Positions 19,167 through 28,552 are shown, counted from the stretch's first letter. The stretch is DNA of 64,000 bases from Maribellus sediminis (GCF_011799805.1 NZ_WXUB01000002.1:496001-560000); one strand, 5' to 3'. Numbers and translations are program-made. The notes: a model not told the origin generated them from the letters alone.

Positions 19167-19637
19167 ATGACTTTAACAACAATTTTAGCAACAACAGTCA
19201 CAGGCTTTGGCGGACACGCTATTGCTCTGGGTATTGCAGGTGTAGGTTCAGCAATTGGAACCGGTATTGCAGGCATGGGAGCTTTAGGGCTTTGGAAACA
19301 ATCGATCAGAGATAAGAAAAAACTTCCTTCGCTGGCTTTGGCAATGGTAGGTATGCCATTAAGCCAGGTAATTTATGGTATGATTTTTATGAATTCGATG
19401 ATAGGTGCAAACCTGAGTCCCGACAGTTATACCAACCAGATGATCTGGGCATTTTTTGTAGGTATTGCCATTGCTGCCTCTGCAATTATGCAGGGACGTG
19501 TGGGTGCTGCAGCTTGTGCCAACTTAGCTGTTGATGACAAACAGGGATCGGGTATGTACATAGCCGCCATGGGTATCATCGAAACTGTTGCACTTCTTGC
19601 CATGGTATTTGGTATGGGAGGCATTCCGAGTGCTTAA
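19167..19637 (+). CDS. ntpK: V-type ATPase rotor-ring subunit K, Na+-type site
   Basis: The 156-residue proteolipid has four membrane helices (a duplicated hairpin), as in E. hirae NtpK and unlike the roughly 80-residue c subunits of F-type enzymes. The ion carboxylate is Glu139 in helix 4 (MGIIETVALLA). In helix 2, MPLSQVIYG gives Ser66 and Gln67. In helix 3, IMQGRVGAAA gives Gln109. These correspond to NtpK residues Thr64, Gln65, Gln110 and Glu139, which bind Na+, with Ser keeping the hydroxyl of Thr. A Na+-coupled enzyme is therefore likely, though not proven. A strong terminator follows, ending the operon. Confidence 0.96.
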   Translation: MTLTTILATTVTGFGGHAIALGIAGVGSAIGTGIAGMGALGLWKQSIRDKKKLPSLALAMVGMPLSQVIYGMIFMNSMIGANLSPDSYTNQMIWAFFVGIAIAASAIMQGRVGAAACANLAVDDKQGSGMYIAAMGIIETVALLAMVFGMGGIPSA

Positions 19638-19665
19638 TAATACGCAAAGTATGACACTATAATAT

Positions 19666-19697
19666 TCCCCCGCTGTTTTTCGGCGGGGGATTTTATT
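19666..19697 (+). terminator. Intrinsic terminator of the V-type ATPase operon
   Basis: TCCCCCGC (19666-19673) pairs with GCGGGGGA (19683-19690) around a 9-base T-rich loop, followed by a TTTTATTTTA tail. It lies 29 bases after the subunit K stop and before the kinase gene. Confidence 0.9.
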
Positions 19698-19754
19698 TTA
19701 TATATGTAAATACAATTGAATATCTTTATCAAAAGAAATCGTTGAATTTACTAA

Positions 19755-20993
19755 ATGAGTTTAAAGATATTATTTCGCGGAAGGGTCTTATTGGCCATTA
19801 TAATATTCACAACAATAACCTGTACCGGAATTATTTACACCTCCATAAAAAGTTTGCGTCTCGACCGTGAACACCTTTTATTACTGGAACTATCAAAAAA
19901 CATCGACCTCGAAATTTCACACAGCCGAATATTTCTGGATGACTATCTTTTACTAAACGACTCTCCCAAAAAATCAACGATCTTAAACTGTTTTACGAAA
20001 ACCAATATATACATCTCCTCACTCGATTCACTTATTTCAGAAAAATATAAAGGAAACCGCGAAGCCATACTTCGACAATCGCTTGAAGTAGTTTCCCTAC
20101 AAGTAAAACAGTTACAGAATAATGTATCAGCAATACTTCAAAATAATGCTGAGGGTTTTAACGAATCACTATTAAATGAATACCGTGATTTTCAGCTTTC
20201 GTACCAGCAACTGGACAGAAAGATTCATGATTATATCTTACGCGAAAATACAGGATTCAGACAACGGGTATTTACGCTGGTGCTGCTAACCTTTTTTCTG
20301 TTGGTGGTATGTATATTTTTAATCTATCGAATAATCAATTCGTATAACGCTATTGAAAAACAACAGGCACTAAGAGCGCTTGAGGTGGAATATAAAGAGC
20401 GAAAAAGGATAGCAGCCGACCTGCACGACGGATTGGGTTCAATACTTTCGAGCATTGCTCTTTTTATAAAATTAATCGAAAAAGACTGCACAAATAATTC
20501 CGAAAACAAAAGTCTGGTTCAGGTTAAAGAACTATCGGGTATAGCTTTAGAAAACCTGGAGGCTACAATAAACAACTTAAATCCATCAATTCTTAATAAA
20601 TACGGTTTAATAAAATCGCTAGAAATACTCTGCGACAAAATAAACGATATTGGAGAAGTTTCCTGCGTGGTAAATTCAACAAATTCTGAAATCAAGTTAG
20701 ATCAGAATATGGAACTAAACGTGTACCGCATTTGTAGCGAATTAATCAACAATACACTTAAACACGCCAACGCATCAAAATTATACATCGACATTCAACG
20801 GATTAAAAGGACAGTAATTATACTGTATCGCGACAACGGAAAAGGATTTAATCCTGATCTAATTCATAAATCTGACGAAGAGAAAATGGGATTACGAAAT
20901 ATTATCAACCGCATTGAGTCGTTTGGTGGAAAATATGAGTTCAAAAGCGGCGAAGGAAAAGGAGTGGAAATTATGCTAAGTTTCAATTTATAA
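19755..20993 (+). CDS. Membrane sensor histidine kinase, NarX/DegS (HisKA_3) type
   Basis: The 412-residue kinase has a first membrane helix near residues 9-30, a helical periplasmic sensor of about 145 residues with no recognised ligand domain, and a second helix near 176-197. The dimerisation and phosphoacceptor helix contains AADLHDGLGS, with the phosphorylated His at about 224. The ATPase domain shows the N box (ELINNTLKHA) and DNGKGF. It is followed 9 bases later by a LuxR-type response regulator, its likely partner. The four-helix-like periplasmic part recalls CHASE3 or NIT-type sensors, but this cannot be settled by eye. Confidence 0.92.
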   Translation: MSLKILFRGRVLLAIIIFTTITCTGIIYTSIKSLRLDREHLLLLELSKNIDLEISHSRIFLDDYLLLNDSPKKSTILNCFTKTNIYISSLDSLISEKYKGNREAILRQSLEVVSLQVKQLQNNVSAILQNNAEGFNESLLNEYRDFQLSYQQLDRKIHDYILRENTGFRQRVFTLVLLTFFLLVVCIFLIYRIINSYNAIEKQQALRALEVEYKERKRIAADLHDGLGSILSSIALFIKLIEKDCTNNSENKSLVQVKELSGIALENLEATINNLNPSILNKYGLIKSLEILCDKINDIGEVSCVVNSTNSEIKLDQNMELNVYRICSELINNTLKHANASKLYIDIQRIKRTVIILYRDNGKGFNPDLIHKSDEEKMGLRNIINRIESFGGKYEFKSGEGKGVEIMLSFNL

Positions 20994-21002
20994 CCTACAA
21001 CC

Positions 21003-21659
21003 ATGGAAAAAACGAAGATTATTATTGTTGATGACCATAAAATTTTCAGAGATGGTTTGATCTTGTTGTTAAGTAATTTCGACTTTGTTTCGGTTGTCGG
21101 ACAGGCAGCAAATGGTGAAGAATTTTTGGAACTTATTGAAAATGTTGCACCAGACATTGTTTTAATGGATATCAATATGCCAAAAATGAACGGCATTGAG
21201 GCAACAAAACAAGCCTTGAAGAAGTATCCTGAGCTAAAAGTTATTGCACTAACATCTTTTGCTGACGATGAATATATTGAGCAAATGATTTCAGCCGGAG
21301 TAGAAGGCTACATGCTAAAACGCTCGGACATTGAGGATTTTGAAAAAGCCATAAAAAAGGTTGCCGCCGGTGGAAGTTATTTTTCTTCGGAAATCATAAA
21401 AGTAATTTCGCGCAATTTGCATAAAGACAAAGAGCGTAAGTCGGGCGAACAACAATTTGAAAAGTTTACTTTGCGAGAAAAAGAAATTTTAGACCTGATT
21501 TGTAAAGGATTAAATAATGAGCAAATTGCCGAACGAATTCATTTAAGTCCTAAAACAATAGAGAAACATAAAAGTAACCTCTTTCAAAAAACAGAAACTT
21601 TTAACACTGTTAACCTGGTTATTTATGCTTTTAAAAACCAACTTATTTCGCTTGACTAA
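21003..21659 (+). CDS. LuxR/NarL-family response regulator
   Basis: The 218-residue regulator has a receiver domain with acidic residues Asp10-Asp11, the phosphoacceptor Asp56 in VLMDINMPKMNG, and the conserved Lys in YMLKRSDIEDF. A C-terminal LuxR-type helix-turn-helix follows at about 150-212 (LREKEILDLICKGLNNEQIA and SPKTIEKHKSNLF). It is paired with the upstream kinase. Targets are unknown; the adjacent V-type ATPase operon is one candidate by proximity only. Confidence 0.95.
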   Translation: MEKTKIIIVDDHKIFRDGLILLLSNFDFVSVVGQAANGEEFLELIENVAPDIVLMDINMPKMNGIEATKQALKKYPELKVIALTSFADDEYIEQMISAGVEGYMLKRSDIEDFEKAIKKVAAGGSYFSSEIIKVISRNLHKDKERKSGEQQFEKFTLREKEILDLICKGLNNEQIAERIHLSPKTIEKHKSNLFQKTETFNTVNLVIYAFKNQLISLD

Positions 21660-21727
21660 CCCCCTATTACTAAAATAATCGATTTAAAGTACAAAATTGC
21701 TATTATAAGGCTTGCTTGCATCCAGGC

Positions 21728-21761
21728 AAAAAAAAAAGCCCCTACAAAATCTGTAAAGGCT
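21728..21761 (-). terminator. Intrinsic terminator after the MFS transporter gene
   Basis: On the minus strand a 10-bp stem (AGCCTTTACA with TGTAGGGGCT, two G-U pairs) closes a GATTT loop and runs into a tract of nine or more T residues. It lies about 25 bases beyond the stop of the minus-strand transporter gene. Confidence 0.85.
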
Positions 21762-21785
21762 CCCAATTATACTATTTCAAAACAA

Positions 21786-23114
21786 CTATTGCTGAGCTGT
21801 GTTTTTTCTGTTAATAATTACCGAAAGCAGTATAAAGCTTACAATTAATATTATCGGTAAAACAGACATATTTCGTAGTGTGATATGCGGGCCGGCAGTT
21901 TCAATAGATTTACCCATTATAGGTAGCACCATTGAGGTAGCAACAAAACCGGCGCCTCCAAGTATTGACATACCCAAAGCTCCACTTTTGGGAATGTATT
22001 CTGATGCTACTCCAATCATTGTAGGCCAGAAGTAACACACTCCTACTGCAAATACTGCTGCCGACAACAAAGTCGTTATCGGTCCCTGCGAAACACTTAA
22101 AAGAAGTAATCCCGCGGTGGAAAGCAGTGCAGATCCAAGCAATACTCCGGGTGGATTCAAGCGGTGAACCAAACTTCCGGCGAAAAAGCGCCCGACTGCC
22201 ATTATTCCGGTAACAACTACCAAAATAATCATCGGACTGATTCCATTCGTCTCAAGTAATGCATTGATCCACTGCGTTGTACCAAGTTCGGTTGATGCCG
22301 TTAGTAACATGCAGAAAAATACAAACGGAAACAGTAAGCTGATTTTATTTACAACTTTTCCTTCAATTATAATAAATACAGCAACTATCGCAACAATCGC
22401 TACCGGATAAGCATAATTTGAAGTAATTGCATCAGAAATCGGTGAAATATTAGCTACCATTATCATAAATATTACTGCCAAGGTAATGGTAACGGGGGCA
22501 CCAATATTTCTCATCATTTCTTTGTAACTAACACCTGAAGCCACACGTTCGGTCTCCGGTATTGGCTGTCCGAAGAATAAAAATCCGTACAATGCAAGCG
22601 GAATAAACAAAAAGCCAACCAAGGCCTGCCAAGGAAGATTTATCTGGTCCATAATCAACCAGGCCAGTACTCCCCCAATTACTATTCCACCCGGAAACCA
22701 AACGTGGAAACGGTTAAGCATTTTAGTTTTATTATTAGGAAATAGCGTCGCCACTAAAGGATTACAGGCAGCTTCAACACTACCGTTACCAAGACCAATA
22801 AACACATTGGCGATAAAAAGTGATGTGTAATCTTTCGCAAGTAATAACAGTACAATTCCTATGAGATGCATTGCAAATGCCAGCCAAATAATGGTTTTTG
22901 TTTTAACAATGTCGATAAAGTACCCTCCGGCAAACATGGCAATGGCAAAACCCCAGAAAGCCGGCGCCAGTGCACGACCTACTTCTTCTTTTGTTAATCC
23001 GTAATCGGTACTAAAAACACCCTCGATTTTTGCGCGGATGGCAAATGTAATTGCGGTTACGAGTAAGGCCAGACAACTCGCTACAAACAGCCTCTTTTGA
23101 TTCACTTCTTTCAT
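21786..23114 (-). CDS. MFS transporter, sugar-porter-like
   Basis: The 442-residue protein has about 12 hydrophobic helices and begins with a short cytoplasmic tail (MKEVNQKR). Helix content and motifs such as FIGLGNGSVEAACNPLVATLF and NRFHVWFPGGIVIGG resemble the FucP-type (FGHGP) branch of the major facilitator superfamily, whose members carry fucose, glucose or similar sugars with protons. Substrate cannot be assigned. It stands alone, with terminators on both sides, so it is probably monocistronic. Confidence 0.85.
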   Translation of the reverse strand: MKEVNQKRLFVASCLALLVTAITFAIRAKIEGVFSTDYGLTKEEVGRALAPAFWGFAIAMFAGGYFIDIVKTKTIIWLAFAMHLIGIVLLLLAKDYTSLFIANVFIGLGNGSVEAACNPLVATLFPNNKTKMLNRFHVWFPGGIVIGGVLAWLIMDQINLPWQALVGFLFIPLALYGFLFFGQPIPETERVASGVSYKEMMRNIGAPVTITLAVIFMIMVANISPISDAITSNYAYPVAIVAIVAVFIIIEGKVVNKISLLFPFVFFCMLLTASTELGTTQWINALLETNGISPMIILVVVTGIMAVGRFFAGSLVHRLNPPGVLLGSALLSTAGLLLLSVSQGPITTLLSAAVFAVGVCYFWPTMIGVASEYIPKSGALGMSILGGAGFVATSMVLPIMGKSIETAGPHITLRNMSVLPIILIVSFILLSVIINRKNTAQQ

Positions 23115-23277
23115 ACTTCAATTAGTTACAGGTTTAGTAATTCTTTATAGTTTAAGAAAAATTGTTGTTTGTTTCTATAACTGTTTCCTGTACTAAATAA
23201 TAATGACGCAATTCATGACCCGTTCTAAGATACATTTTTTTTGATTAATTGTTGCTGAATGTACTTATTTGATAAAA

Positions 23278-23307
23278 AAAGCCCGCCGGATAATTCCAGC
23301 GGGCTTT
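23278..23307 (-). terminator. Intrinsic terminator of the infC-rpmI-rplT operon
   Basis: AAAGCCCGC (23278-23286) pairs with GCGGGCTTT (23299-23307). On the minus strand the hairpin runs into a T-rich tract, 31 bases beyond the rplT stop. Confidence 0.88.
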
Positions 23308-23338
23308 GTATGTAGTTCACCTAAAAAATTCAGTAGTC

Positions 23339-23683
23339 TTATTTTACTTTTGCAACGATAGCTTTGAATGCATCAGGTTGGTTCATAGCCAAATCGGCTA
23401 ATACTTTCCTGTTGATCTCGATATCGTTCTTTTTCAACAATCCCATGAATTGTGAATACGACATTCCTTCAAGACGCGTTGCAGCGTTAATACGCTGAAT
23501 CCACAATGCACGGAATGTTCTTTTCTTTGCTTTTCTATCGCGGTATGCATACTGCTGACCTTTTTCCCAGGTATTTTTTGCAACCGTCCAAACGTTACTA
23601 CGCGACCCGAAATAACCTTTAGTTTTTTTCAGTAATTTCTTTCTCCGGGCACGTGATGCTACATGATTTACACTTCTTGGCAT
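23339..23683 (-). CDS. rplT: 50S ribosomal protein L20
   Basis: The 114-residue basic protein begins [20 protein letters not shown] and contains [16 protein letters not shown] and [20 protein letters not shown], all characteristic of L20. It binds 23S rRNA and is needed early in large-subunit assembly. It is the last gene of the conserved infC-rpmI-rplT operon and is followed by a strong terminator. The 137-base gap from rpmI is longer than usual within an operon and could hold an L20-responsive leader, but no structure was recognised with confidence. Confidence 0.99.
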   Translation of the reverse strand: MPRSVNHVASRARRKKLLKKTKGYFGSRSNVWTVAKNTWEKGQQYAYRDRKAKKRTFRALWIQRINAATRLEGMSYSQFMGLLKKNDIEINRKVLADLAMNQPDAFKAIVAKVK

Positions 23684-23820
23684 ACTTTTTACTTTTTCGA
23701 TAATCGGCGCTCTCCGTTTGTCAACCGACAGGTGGAGATACTTTAAAGCACAATGATCTGGTTAATAACTTTTTTTACCTTCTCTTTAAAAGGATAAATG
23801 AACCAATCGTCAAAAGACGA

Positions 23821-24018
23821 CTATTTCATACACAACAAAAGTTTAACGTTGCTTTCGTTTGTCTTATCGATTGTTGTCCAATAAGTCAAATTACGCTTAC
23901 GTTTTGTACTCTTTTTAGTCAGAATATGACTTTTGTAGGCGTGTTTCCTTTTAATTTTACCACTTCCGGTTAATCTAAAGCGTTTTTTAGCTCCGGAATT
24001 CGTTTTCATTTTTGGCAT
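23821..24018 (-). CDS. rpmI: 50S ribosomal protein L35
   Basis: The 65-residue, strongly basic protein starts [20 protein letters not shown] and continues with the [20 protein letters not shown] run typical of L35. It lies between infC and rplT in the standard order, 98 bases after infC. Confidence 0.98.
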   Translation of the reverse strand: MPKMKTNSGAKKRFRLTGSGKIKRKHAYKSHILTKKSTKRKRNLTYWTTIDKTNESNVKLLLCMK

Positions 24019-24116
24019 AATTCCTACTTAATTAAAATGTTATCAAAGAACTACAATTTATCAGGTGCCCGGGATTTAACTCCTTCAAACACCCGGAAAC
24101 AAGCCCCAAACGGGTC

Positions 24117-24674
24117 TTATTTCTTTTTAGGTGAAATAAACATCGTCATTCGTTTGCCTTCCAGTTTAGGCATCTGTTCAACACTTCCAAGCTCTTCGAG
24201 TTCGGTTGCCAGACGTAGCAACAAAATCTCGCCTTGTTCTTTAAACAGGATCGACCGTCCTTTGAAGAATACAAAGGCTTTCACTTTTGCACCTTCCTTC
24301 AGGAACTTTTCGGCATGACGTAATTTAAACTGGAAATCATGCTCGTCGGTCTGTGGTCCGAATCGGATTTCCTTCACCACAATTTTAGTGGCTTTGGCTT
24401 TCATCTCTTTTTGTTTCTTTTTCTGTTGATAAAGAAACTTCGAGTAATCAATGATCTTACAAACCGGCGGATCGGCTTTTGGTGAAATTTCCACCAAATC
24501 CAATTCTAACTCCTGGGCCAGTTGCAGTGCTTCGCGCAGTTGGAATACTCCGGGATTTTCGATGTTATCCCCTACCAAACGTACCTGCGGCACTCTGATC
24601 TTTTGGTTAATCCGATGTTGTGGTTCCTGTTCTCTTCTCGGTTGAAACTTTGGACCTCTTCTCTTAATAGCTAT
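24117..24674 (-). CDS. infC: Translation initiation factor IF-3, probable AUA start
   Basis: IF-3 keeps ribosomal subunits apart and proofreads start-codon choice. Core motifs are [37 protein letters not shown] and [17 protein letters not shown]. The first in-frame ATG-like start (GTG at 24593) would delete the conserved RINQKIR segment. The frame instead extends upstream to [20 protein letters not shown], beginning at an ATA codon (24674-24672). Eight bases ahead of it is a perfect AAGGAGG (24683-24689), unusually strong for Bacteroidota. Other bacteria start infC at AUU or similar rare codons so that IF-3 represses its own synthesis, so AUA is credible. The protein would be 185 residues. 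The thrS stop is 17 bases upstream. Confidence 0.95.
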   Translation of the reverse strand: MAIKRRGPKFQPRREQEPQHRINQKIRVPQVRLVGDNIENPGVFQLREALQLAQELELDLVEISPKADPPVCKIIDYSKFLYQQKKKQKEMKAKATKIVVKEIRFGPQTDEHDFQFKLRHAEKFLKEGAKVKAFVFFKGRSILFKEQGEILLLRLATELEELGSVEQMPKLEGKRMTMFISPKKK

Positions 24675-24682
24675 TTTACGTT

Positions 24683-24689
24683 CCTCCTT
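24683..24689 (-). promoter_or_regulatory. Shine-Dalgarno site deciding the infC start
   Basis: The minus strand reads AAGGAGG, exactly complementary to the 16S rRNA tail, 8 bases before the ATA codon at 24674. Downstream GTG or ATT codons would be badly spaced from it. Strong Shine-Dalgarno sites are rare in this phylum, so its presence marks the intended start. Confidence 0.85.
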
Positions 24690-24691
24690 AG

Positions 24692-26641
24692 TTAGTTATA
24701 CAATCCTGATAGTTGTTCTCTTACTTCGTTGTTTATGAATTCAGCGAATTCATTTATGCTCATCGAGCCCTTGTCGCCTTCTCCCTGTCGACGTACCGAA
24801 ACGGTTTCTGATTCGGCTTCTTTTTCGCCAACAATCAACAAATAAGGAACTCTTTTCAGCTCGTTGTCGCGTATCTTCCTACCAATCTTTTCGTTACGCT
24901 CGTCAACGACGGTGCGAATATCGTAATTATTTAGTAAATCTGAAACTTTTTTAGCATAATCGTTATACTTTTCACTTATTGGTAAAACGACAGCCTGCTC
25001 GGGTGTGAGCCACAAAGGAAATTTACCGGCGGTGTGTTCAATCAACACAGCCACAAAGCGTTCCATCGATCCGAACGGCGCGCGGTGAATCATTACAGGG
25101 CGGTGACGGTTATCGTCAGATCCAATGTATTCCAACTCGAATCGCTCCGGCAGGTTGTAATCCACCTGCACAGTTCCCAACTGCCAGCTTCTTCCAAGTG
25201 CATCCTTGATCATGAAATCAAGTTTTGGTCCGTAGAAAGCAGCTTCTCCGAGTTCGGTTACGGTATTCAACCCTTTTTCCTCGCAAGCTTCAATAATCGC
25301 ACGTTCTGCTTTATCCCAGTTTTCAGGCGATCCGATGTACTTTTCCGGTTTTGCCGGATCGCGCAACGAAATCTGAGCTGTATAGTTTTCAAAACTCAAG
25401 GCTTTGAAAATGATAAAAATAATATCGATTACTTTTTTGAACTCTTCTTTTACCTGGTCGGGACGGCAGAAAAGGTGTGCATCGTCCTGAGTAAAGCCAC
25501 GTACACGGGTCAAACCGTGCAATTCGCCACTCATTTCGTAACGATAAACTGTACCAAATTCAGCCATTCGAACCGGAAGGTCTTTATATGAACGCGGCCA
25601 TGCTTTGTAAATTTCGCAGTGGTGCGGACAGTTCATCGGTTTCAACAGATACTCCTCTCCCTCTGCCGGTGTTGTTATCGGTTGGAAGGAGTCTTTTCCG
25701 TATTTCTGAAAATGGCCTGAAGTTTTATACAGTTTCACATCTCCGATATGGGGAGTAATTACCTGTTCGTAGCCGTGTTTCTTCTGAACCTTTTTCAGGA
25801 ACGATTCCAGTTGTTCGCGCAATTGAGCTCCTTTCGGCAGCCACAATGGCAAGCCCTGTCCAACATTTTCTGAGAACGTGAACAGTTGCATTTCTTTACC
25901 AATTTTGCGGTGGTCACGTTTTTTGGCTTCTTCCACCATAACCAGGTACTCTTCCAGCATTTTCTGCTTTGGAAAAGTTACACCGTAAATACGTGTCAGC
26001 ATTTGGTTGTGCTCGTCGCCACGCCAGTATGCTCCGGCAATCGAAGTTAGTTTAATGGCCTTAATGTAACCTGTATTCGGCAGGTGCGGCCCGCGACACA
26101 AATCGGTGAAATTACCTTGTTTGTATAAAGTGATGGTTCCGTCTTCCAGTTCGCTGATCAGTTCCTGTTTCAGCTCGTCGTTTTTATTGGTGAACATCGC
26201 CAGTGCATCGTCTTTCGATATCTCTTCGCGTACGATGTCGTTTTTCTGGCGAGCCAGTTCAAGCATTTTTTGCTCAATCTTCTGAAGGTCTTTTTCCGAA
26301 ATCACTTTTCCTTCGGGAAGAGCAACGTCGTAATAAAACCCGGTATCAACAGTTGGCCCTATTCCGAATTTTGTACCCGGATAGAATGATTCAATCGCCT
26401 CGGCCATTAAGTGTGCCGACGAGTGCCAAAATGTATCTTTTCCTTCCCTGTCGTCCCACGTGTTCAGCTTTACCTGTGCATCATGGTCGATTTTACGCGT
26501 CAGATCCCAAACCTGTCCATCAACCGATATCGACAAAACATCTTTTGCCAAACTGTTTGAAATAGATTTGGCAATCTCATAACCATTTACCGCCTCTTCG
26601 AATTCGCGTACGCTTTTATCGGGAAGTGTAATTTTAATCAT
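24692..26641 (-). CDS. thrS: Threonyl-tRNA synthetase
   Basis: This class II synthetase charges tRNA-Thr. The start is placed at the internal ATG (26641), giving [20 protein letters not shown], which matches the TGS-domain beginning of the family; a start 21 bases upstream adds only MKRNKNR. Order of domains: TGS (about 1-62), editing domain with [10 protein letters not shown] near residue 72, catalytic core with [11 protein letters not shown] (zinc ligand) and class II motifs ([24 protein letters not shown]), then the anticodon-binding domain. It immediately precedes infC, as in many bacteria. Confidence 0.98.
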   Translation of the reverse strand: MIKITLPDKSVREFEEAVNGYEIAKSISNSLAKDVLSISVDGQVWDLTRKIDHDAQVKLNTWDDREGKDTFWHSSAHLMAEAIESFYPGTKFGIGPTVDTGFYYDVALPEGKVISEKDLQKIEQKMLELARQKNDIVREEISKDDALAMFTNKNDELKQELISELEDGTITLYKQGNFTDLCRGPHLPNTGYIKAIKLTSIAGAYWRGDEHNQMLTRIYGVTFPKQKMLEEYLVMVEEAKKRDHRKIGKEMQLFTFSENVGQGLPLWLPKGAQLREQLESFLKKVQKKHGYEQVITPHIGDVKLYKTSGHFQKYGKDSFQPITTPAEGEEYLLKPMNCPHHCEIYKAWPRSYKDLPVRMAEFGTVYRYEMSGELHGLTRVRGFTQDDAHLFCRPDQVKEEFKKVIDIIFIIFKALSFENYTAQISLRDPAKPEKYIGSPENWDKAERAIIEACEEKGLNTVTELGEAAFYGPKLDFMIKDALGRSWQLGTVQVDYNLPERFELEYIGSDDNRHRPVMIHRAPFGSMERFVAVLIEHTAGKFPLWLTPEQAVVLPISEKYNDYAKKVSDLLNNYDIRTVVDERNEKIGRKIRDNELKRVPYLLIVGEKEAESETVSVRRQGEGDKGSMSINEFAEFINNEVREQLSGLYN

Positions 26642-27070
26642 TCTGTTTTTATTTCTTTTCAATTCGCGGGAAGTGCTGCTTCGTTTCTGCTTTCAATACC
26701 TTACAACAATCTTTCAGGCGAACAGTTTTACTATTCTTTTTCTAATTTAAAAAGTGGGGACAAAGATAATCAATCCTTTAATATTTCAATCTTTCAGAAG
26801 ATTTCATTCCGTTTATTTTAACCTTATTTTCAACACCTGGTATCTCATAAGTTTTATGCTGGATTCAAACGCTTGGTTTTTTGATTTTTCACGTAATTCA
26901 ATTTACACATTCCAAAATCAGAAATACTTAACAATTGTAATAACAAATCGGTTTTATATTTTAAATTCAATCTAAATACAAGCAAACAGCTTTAAATTGT
27001 TATTAATTTGGAAAAAATATTCCGTTATTTGTGGCGACAGCAAATCGGGAAATTGATTTAAACATCAACT
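26642..27070. other. Gap of about 430 bases between divergent thrS and chorismate mutase genes
   Basis: No gene or clear hairpin was recognised. A 73-codon frame on the plus strand (26754-26975) has no motif and is very rich in Phe, Ile and Asn, as expected of AT-rich noncoding DNA. No T-box-like leader was seen upstream of thrS. Confidence 0.55.
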
Positions 27071-27400
27071 ATGATGAACCTAAAAAATCCGAATCAGTGT
27101 AATTCGCTCGAAGAGCTACGCGTTGAGATTGATAAAATTGATCATCAGATCATTCGCCTGTTCGCAGAACGGTTAAAGTATGTTGAGGCCGTTGTAGGTT
27201 TTAAAAACGACGAAGAAGGTGTGATTGCCGCGGAACGCAAAGATTTTGTTATTCGCCAGCGCGGCGAATGGGCTCAGGAAAGTGGTCTGGATCCAATTAC
27301 AATCAAACAAATGTACACGGTACTTATTGACCGAAACATACAGCATGAGTTGGAATTGCTGAATAATAAAATTAAACAAACCGGAACTGAAAGTAAATAG
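27071..27400 (+). CDS. Chorismate mutase, AroQ type
   Basis: The 109-residue, all-helical protein has the AroQ pattern: LEELRVEIDKIDHQIIRLFA (Arg and Asp-rich helix 1), RLKYVEAVVGFK with the active-site Lys, and a C-terminal helix containing DPITIKQMYTVLIDRNIQHE. Such enzymes convert chorismate to prephenate for Phe and Tyr synthesis; close relatives act as isochorismate-pyruvate lyases, which cannot be excluded. A second in-frame ATG follows directly (MM). It is 138 bases upstream of an aldolase-like gene on the same strand. Confidence 0.88.
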   Translation: MMNLKNPNQCNSLEELRVEIDKIDHQIIRLFAERLKYVEAVVGFKNDEEGVIAAERKDFVIRQRGEWAQESGLDPITIKQMYTVLIDRNIQHELELLNNKIKQTGTESK

Positions 27401-27538
27401 AGCATGGTCGGAAGATCGAAGCTGACAGACGGAAAATCTGCTTCATTCTCAGATTTCAGGCTCTGAACTGAAAATAATAGTAACTAAAACAGCTTCAATT
27501 AAATTGAAGGAATAAACCAAAACCGGAAAATTGAAAAT

Positions 27539-28489
27539 ATGTACAAGGCTGATATTAAAGTGATGGACTGCACCGTTCGCGATGGAGGATTGATGAACAA
27601 GTGGCAGTTTAGCGACGAATTTGTAAAAGGTGTTTATAAAGCCTGCGTTGAAGCGGGTGTCGATTACATGGAAATTGGCTACAAAAGTAGCGAATTCGCA
27701 TTTTCAAGGGATGAAGTCGGTCCCTGGAAATTTTGCGACGACAAAGATTTACGACGTATTGTTGGCGACAACAACACAAATCTAAAACTATCTGCAATGG
27801 CGGATATTGGCCGTATTGCTCCGGAAGATATTCCACCCAAAAATGAAAGTTTACTCGATATGATACGGGTTGCATGTTACGTTCACCAGGTAGATAAAGC
27901 TGTTTGGCTGGCCGAGCATTGCATGGATAAAGGCTACGAAGTAACCATTAATTTAATGGCAGTTTCAAAAGTAAACGAAGCAGAACTGGATGAAGCGTTG
28001 GCCGATCTGGCGAAATCGAAAGTGCCTGTTATTTATGTTGTGGATAGTTTTGGAAGTCTGTATTGTGAAAGCATTGAGCACCTGGTAAAGAAGTATAAAA
28101 AAGCTCTGCCGGGAAAAGAGTTGGGAATACATGCCCACAACAACATGCAACTGGCCATGTCAAATACCATTACCGCGCTGATGAATGATACTACAATGCT
28201 CGACTCCACCTTACTTGGAATGGGGCGCGGAGCCGGCAACTGCCCTACCGAAACACTAATTGCTTTTCTAAAAAATCCGAAATACCGTTTGCTGCCTTTG
28301 CTGGAGGCCATTCAAACCCATGTTAAACCGTGGCAGGATAAAATCGACTGGGGTTATCATATTCCATACCTGATAACCGGTGCGTTAAATGAACACCCGC
28401 GAAGTGCCATGCAATGGATGGATTCGGAACGAAAAGATGATTTTGTTGCTTTTATGAAAGAAATGCACGACTACGAACTTTTAGAATAA
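27539..28489 (+). CDS. DmpG/HMG-CoA lyase-like aldolase
   Basis: The 316-residue protein is a TIM-barrel aldolase of the HMGL-like family. The metal-binding first strand is visible as IKVMDCTVRDGGLMNKWQFS, with Asp and Arg of the catalytic TxRDG motif. The HxH metal pair is in LGIHAHNNMQLAMSN near 200-214. VVDSFGSLY is another family hallmark. Known relatives include 4-hydroxy-2-oxovalerate aldolase and isopropylmalate-type synthases; the shorter length argues against a full synthase. Its neighbour is a chorismate mutase, so a role around aromatic or keto-acid metabolism is possible but unproven. Confidence 0.82.
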   Translation: MYKADIKVMDCTVRDGGLMNKWQFSDEFVKGVYKACVEAGVDYMEIGYKSSEFAFSRDEVGPWKFCDDKDLRRIVGDNNTNLKLSAMADIGRIAPEDIPPKNESLLDMIRVACYVHQVDKAVWLAEHCMDKGYEVTINLMAVSKVNEAELDEALADLAKSKVPVIYVVDSFGSLYCESIEHLVKKYKKALPGKELGIHAHNNMQLAMSNTITALMNDTTMLDSTLLGMGRGAGNCPTETLIAFLKNPKYRLLPLLEAIQTHVKPWQDKIDWGYHIPYLITGALNEHPRSAMQWMDSERKDDFVAFMKEMHDYELLE

Positions 28490-28510
28490 GTTATTGAATA
28501 AAATGTATCA

Positions 28511-28546
28511 AAAAACGCCATTCGGAAATTATCGGAAGGCGTTTTT
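28511..28546. terminator. Bidirectional terminator between convergent genes
   Basis: AAAAACGCC (28511-28519) pairs with GGCGTTTTT (28538-28546). T tracts lie on both strands, so it can serve both the plus-strand aldolase gene and the minus-strand PorP/SprF gene whose stop is at 28553. Confidence 0.85.
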
Positions 28547-28552
28547 TTTGCA

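Noticed and set aside
26642-26760. Possible T-box or attenuator leader upstream of thrS
   Set aside because: No specifier loop or antiterminator pattern was seen, and T-boxes are not typical of Bacteroidota.
26754-26975. 73-codon open frame upstream of the chorismate mutase gene
   Set aside because: Phe/Ile/Asn-rich, as expected of AT-rich noncoding DNA; no motif.
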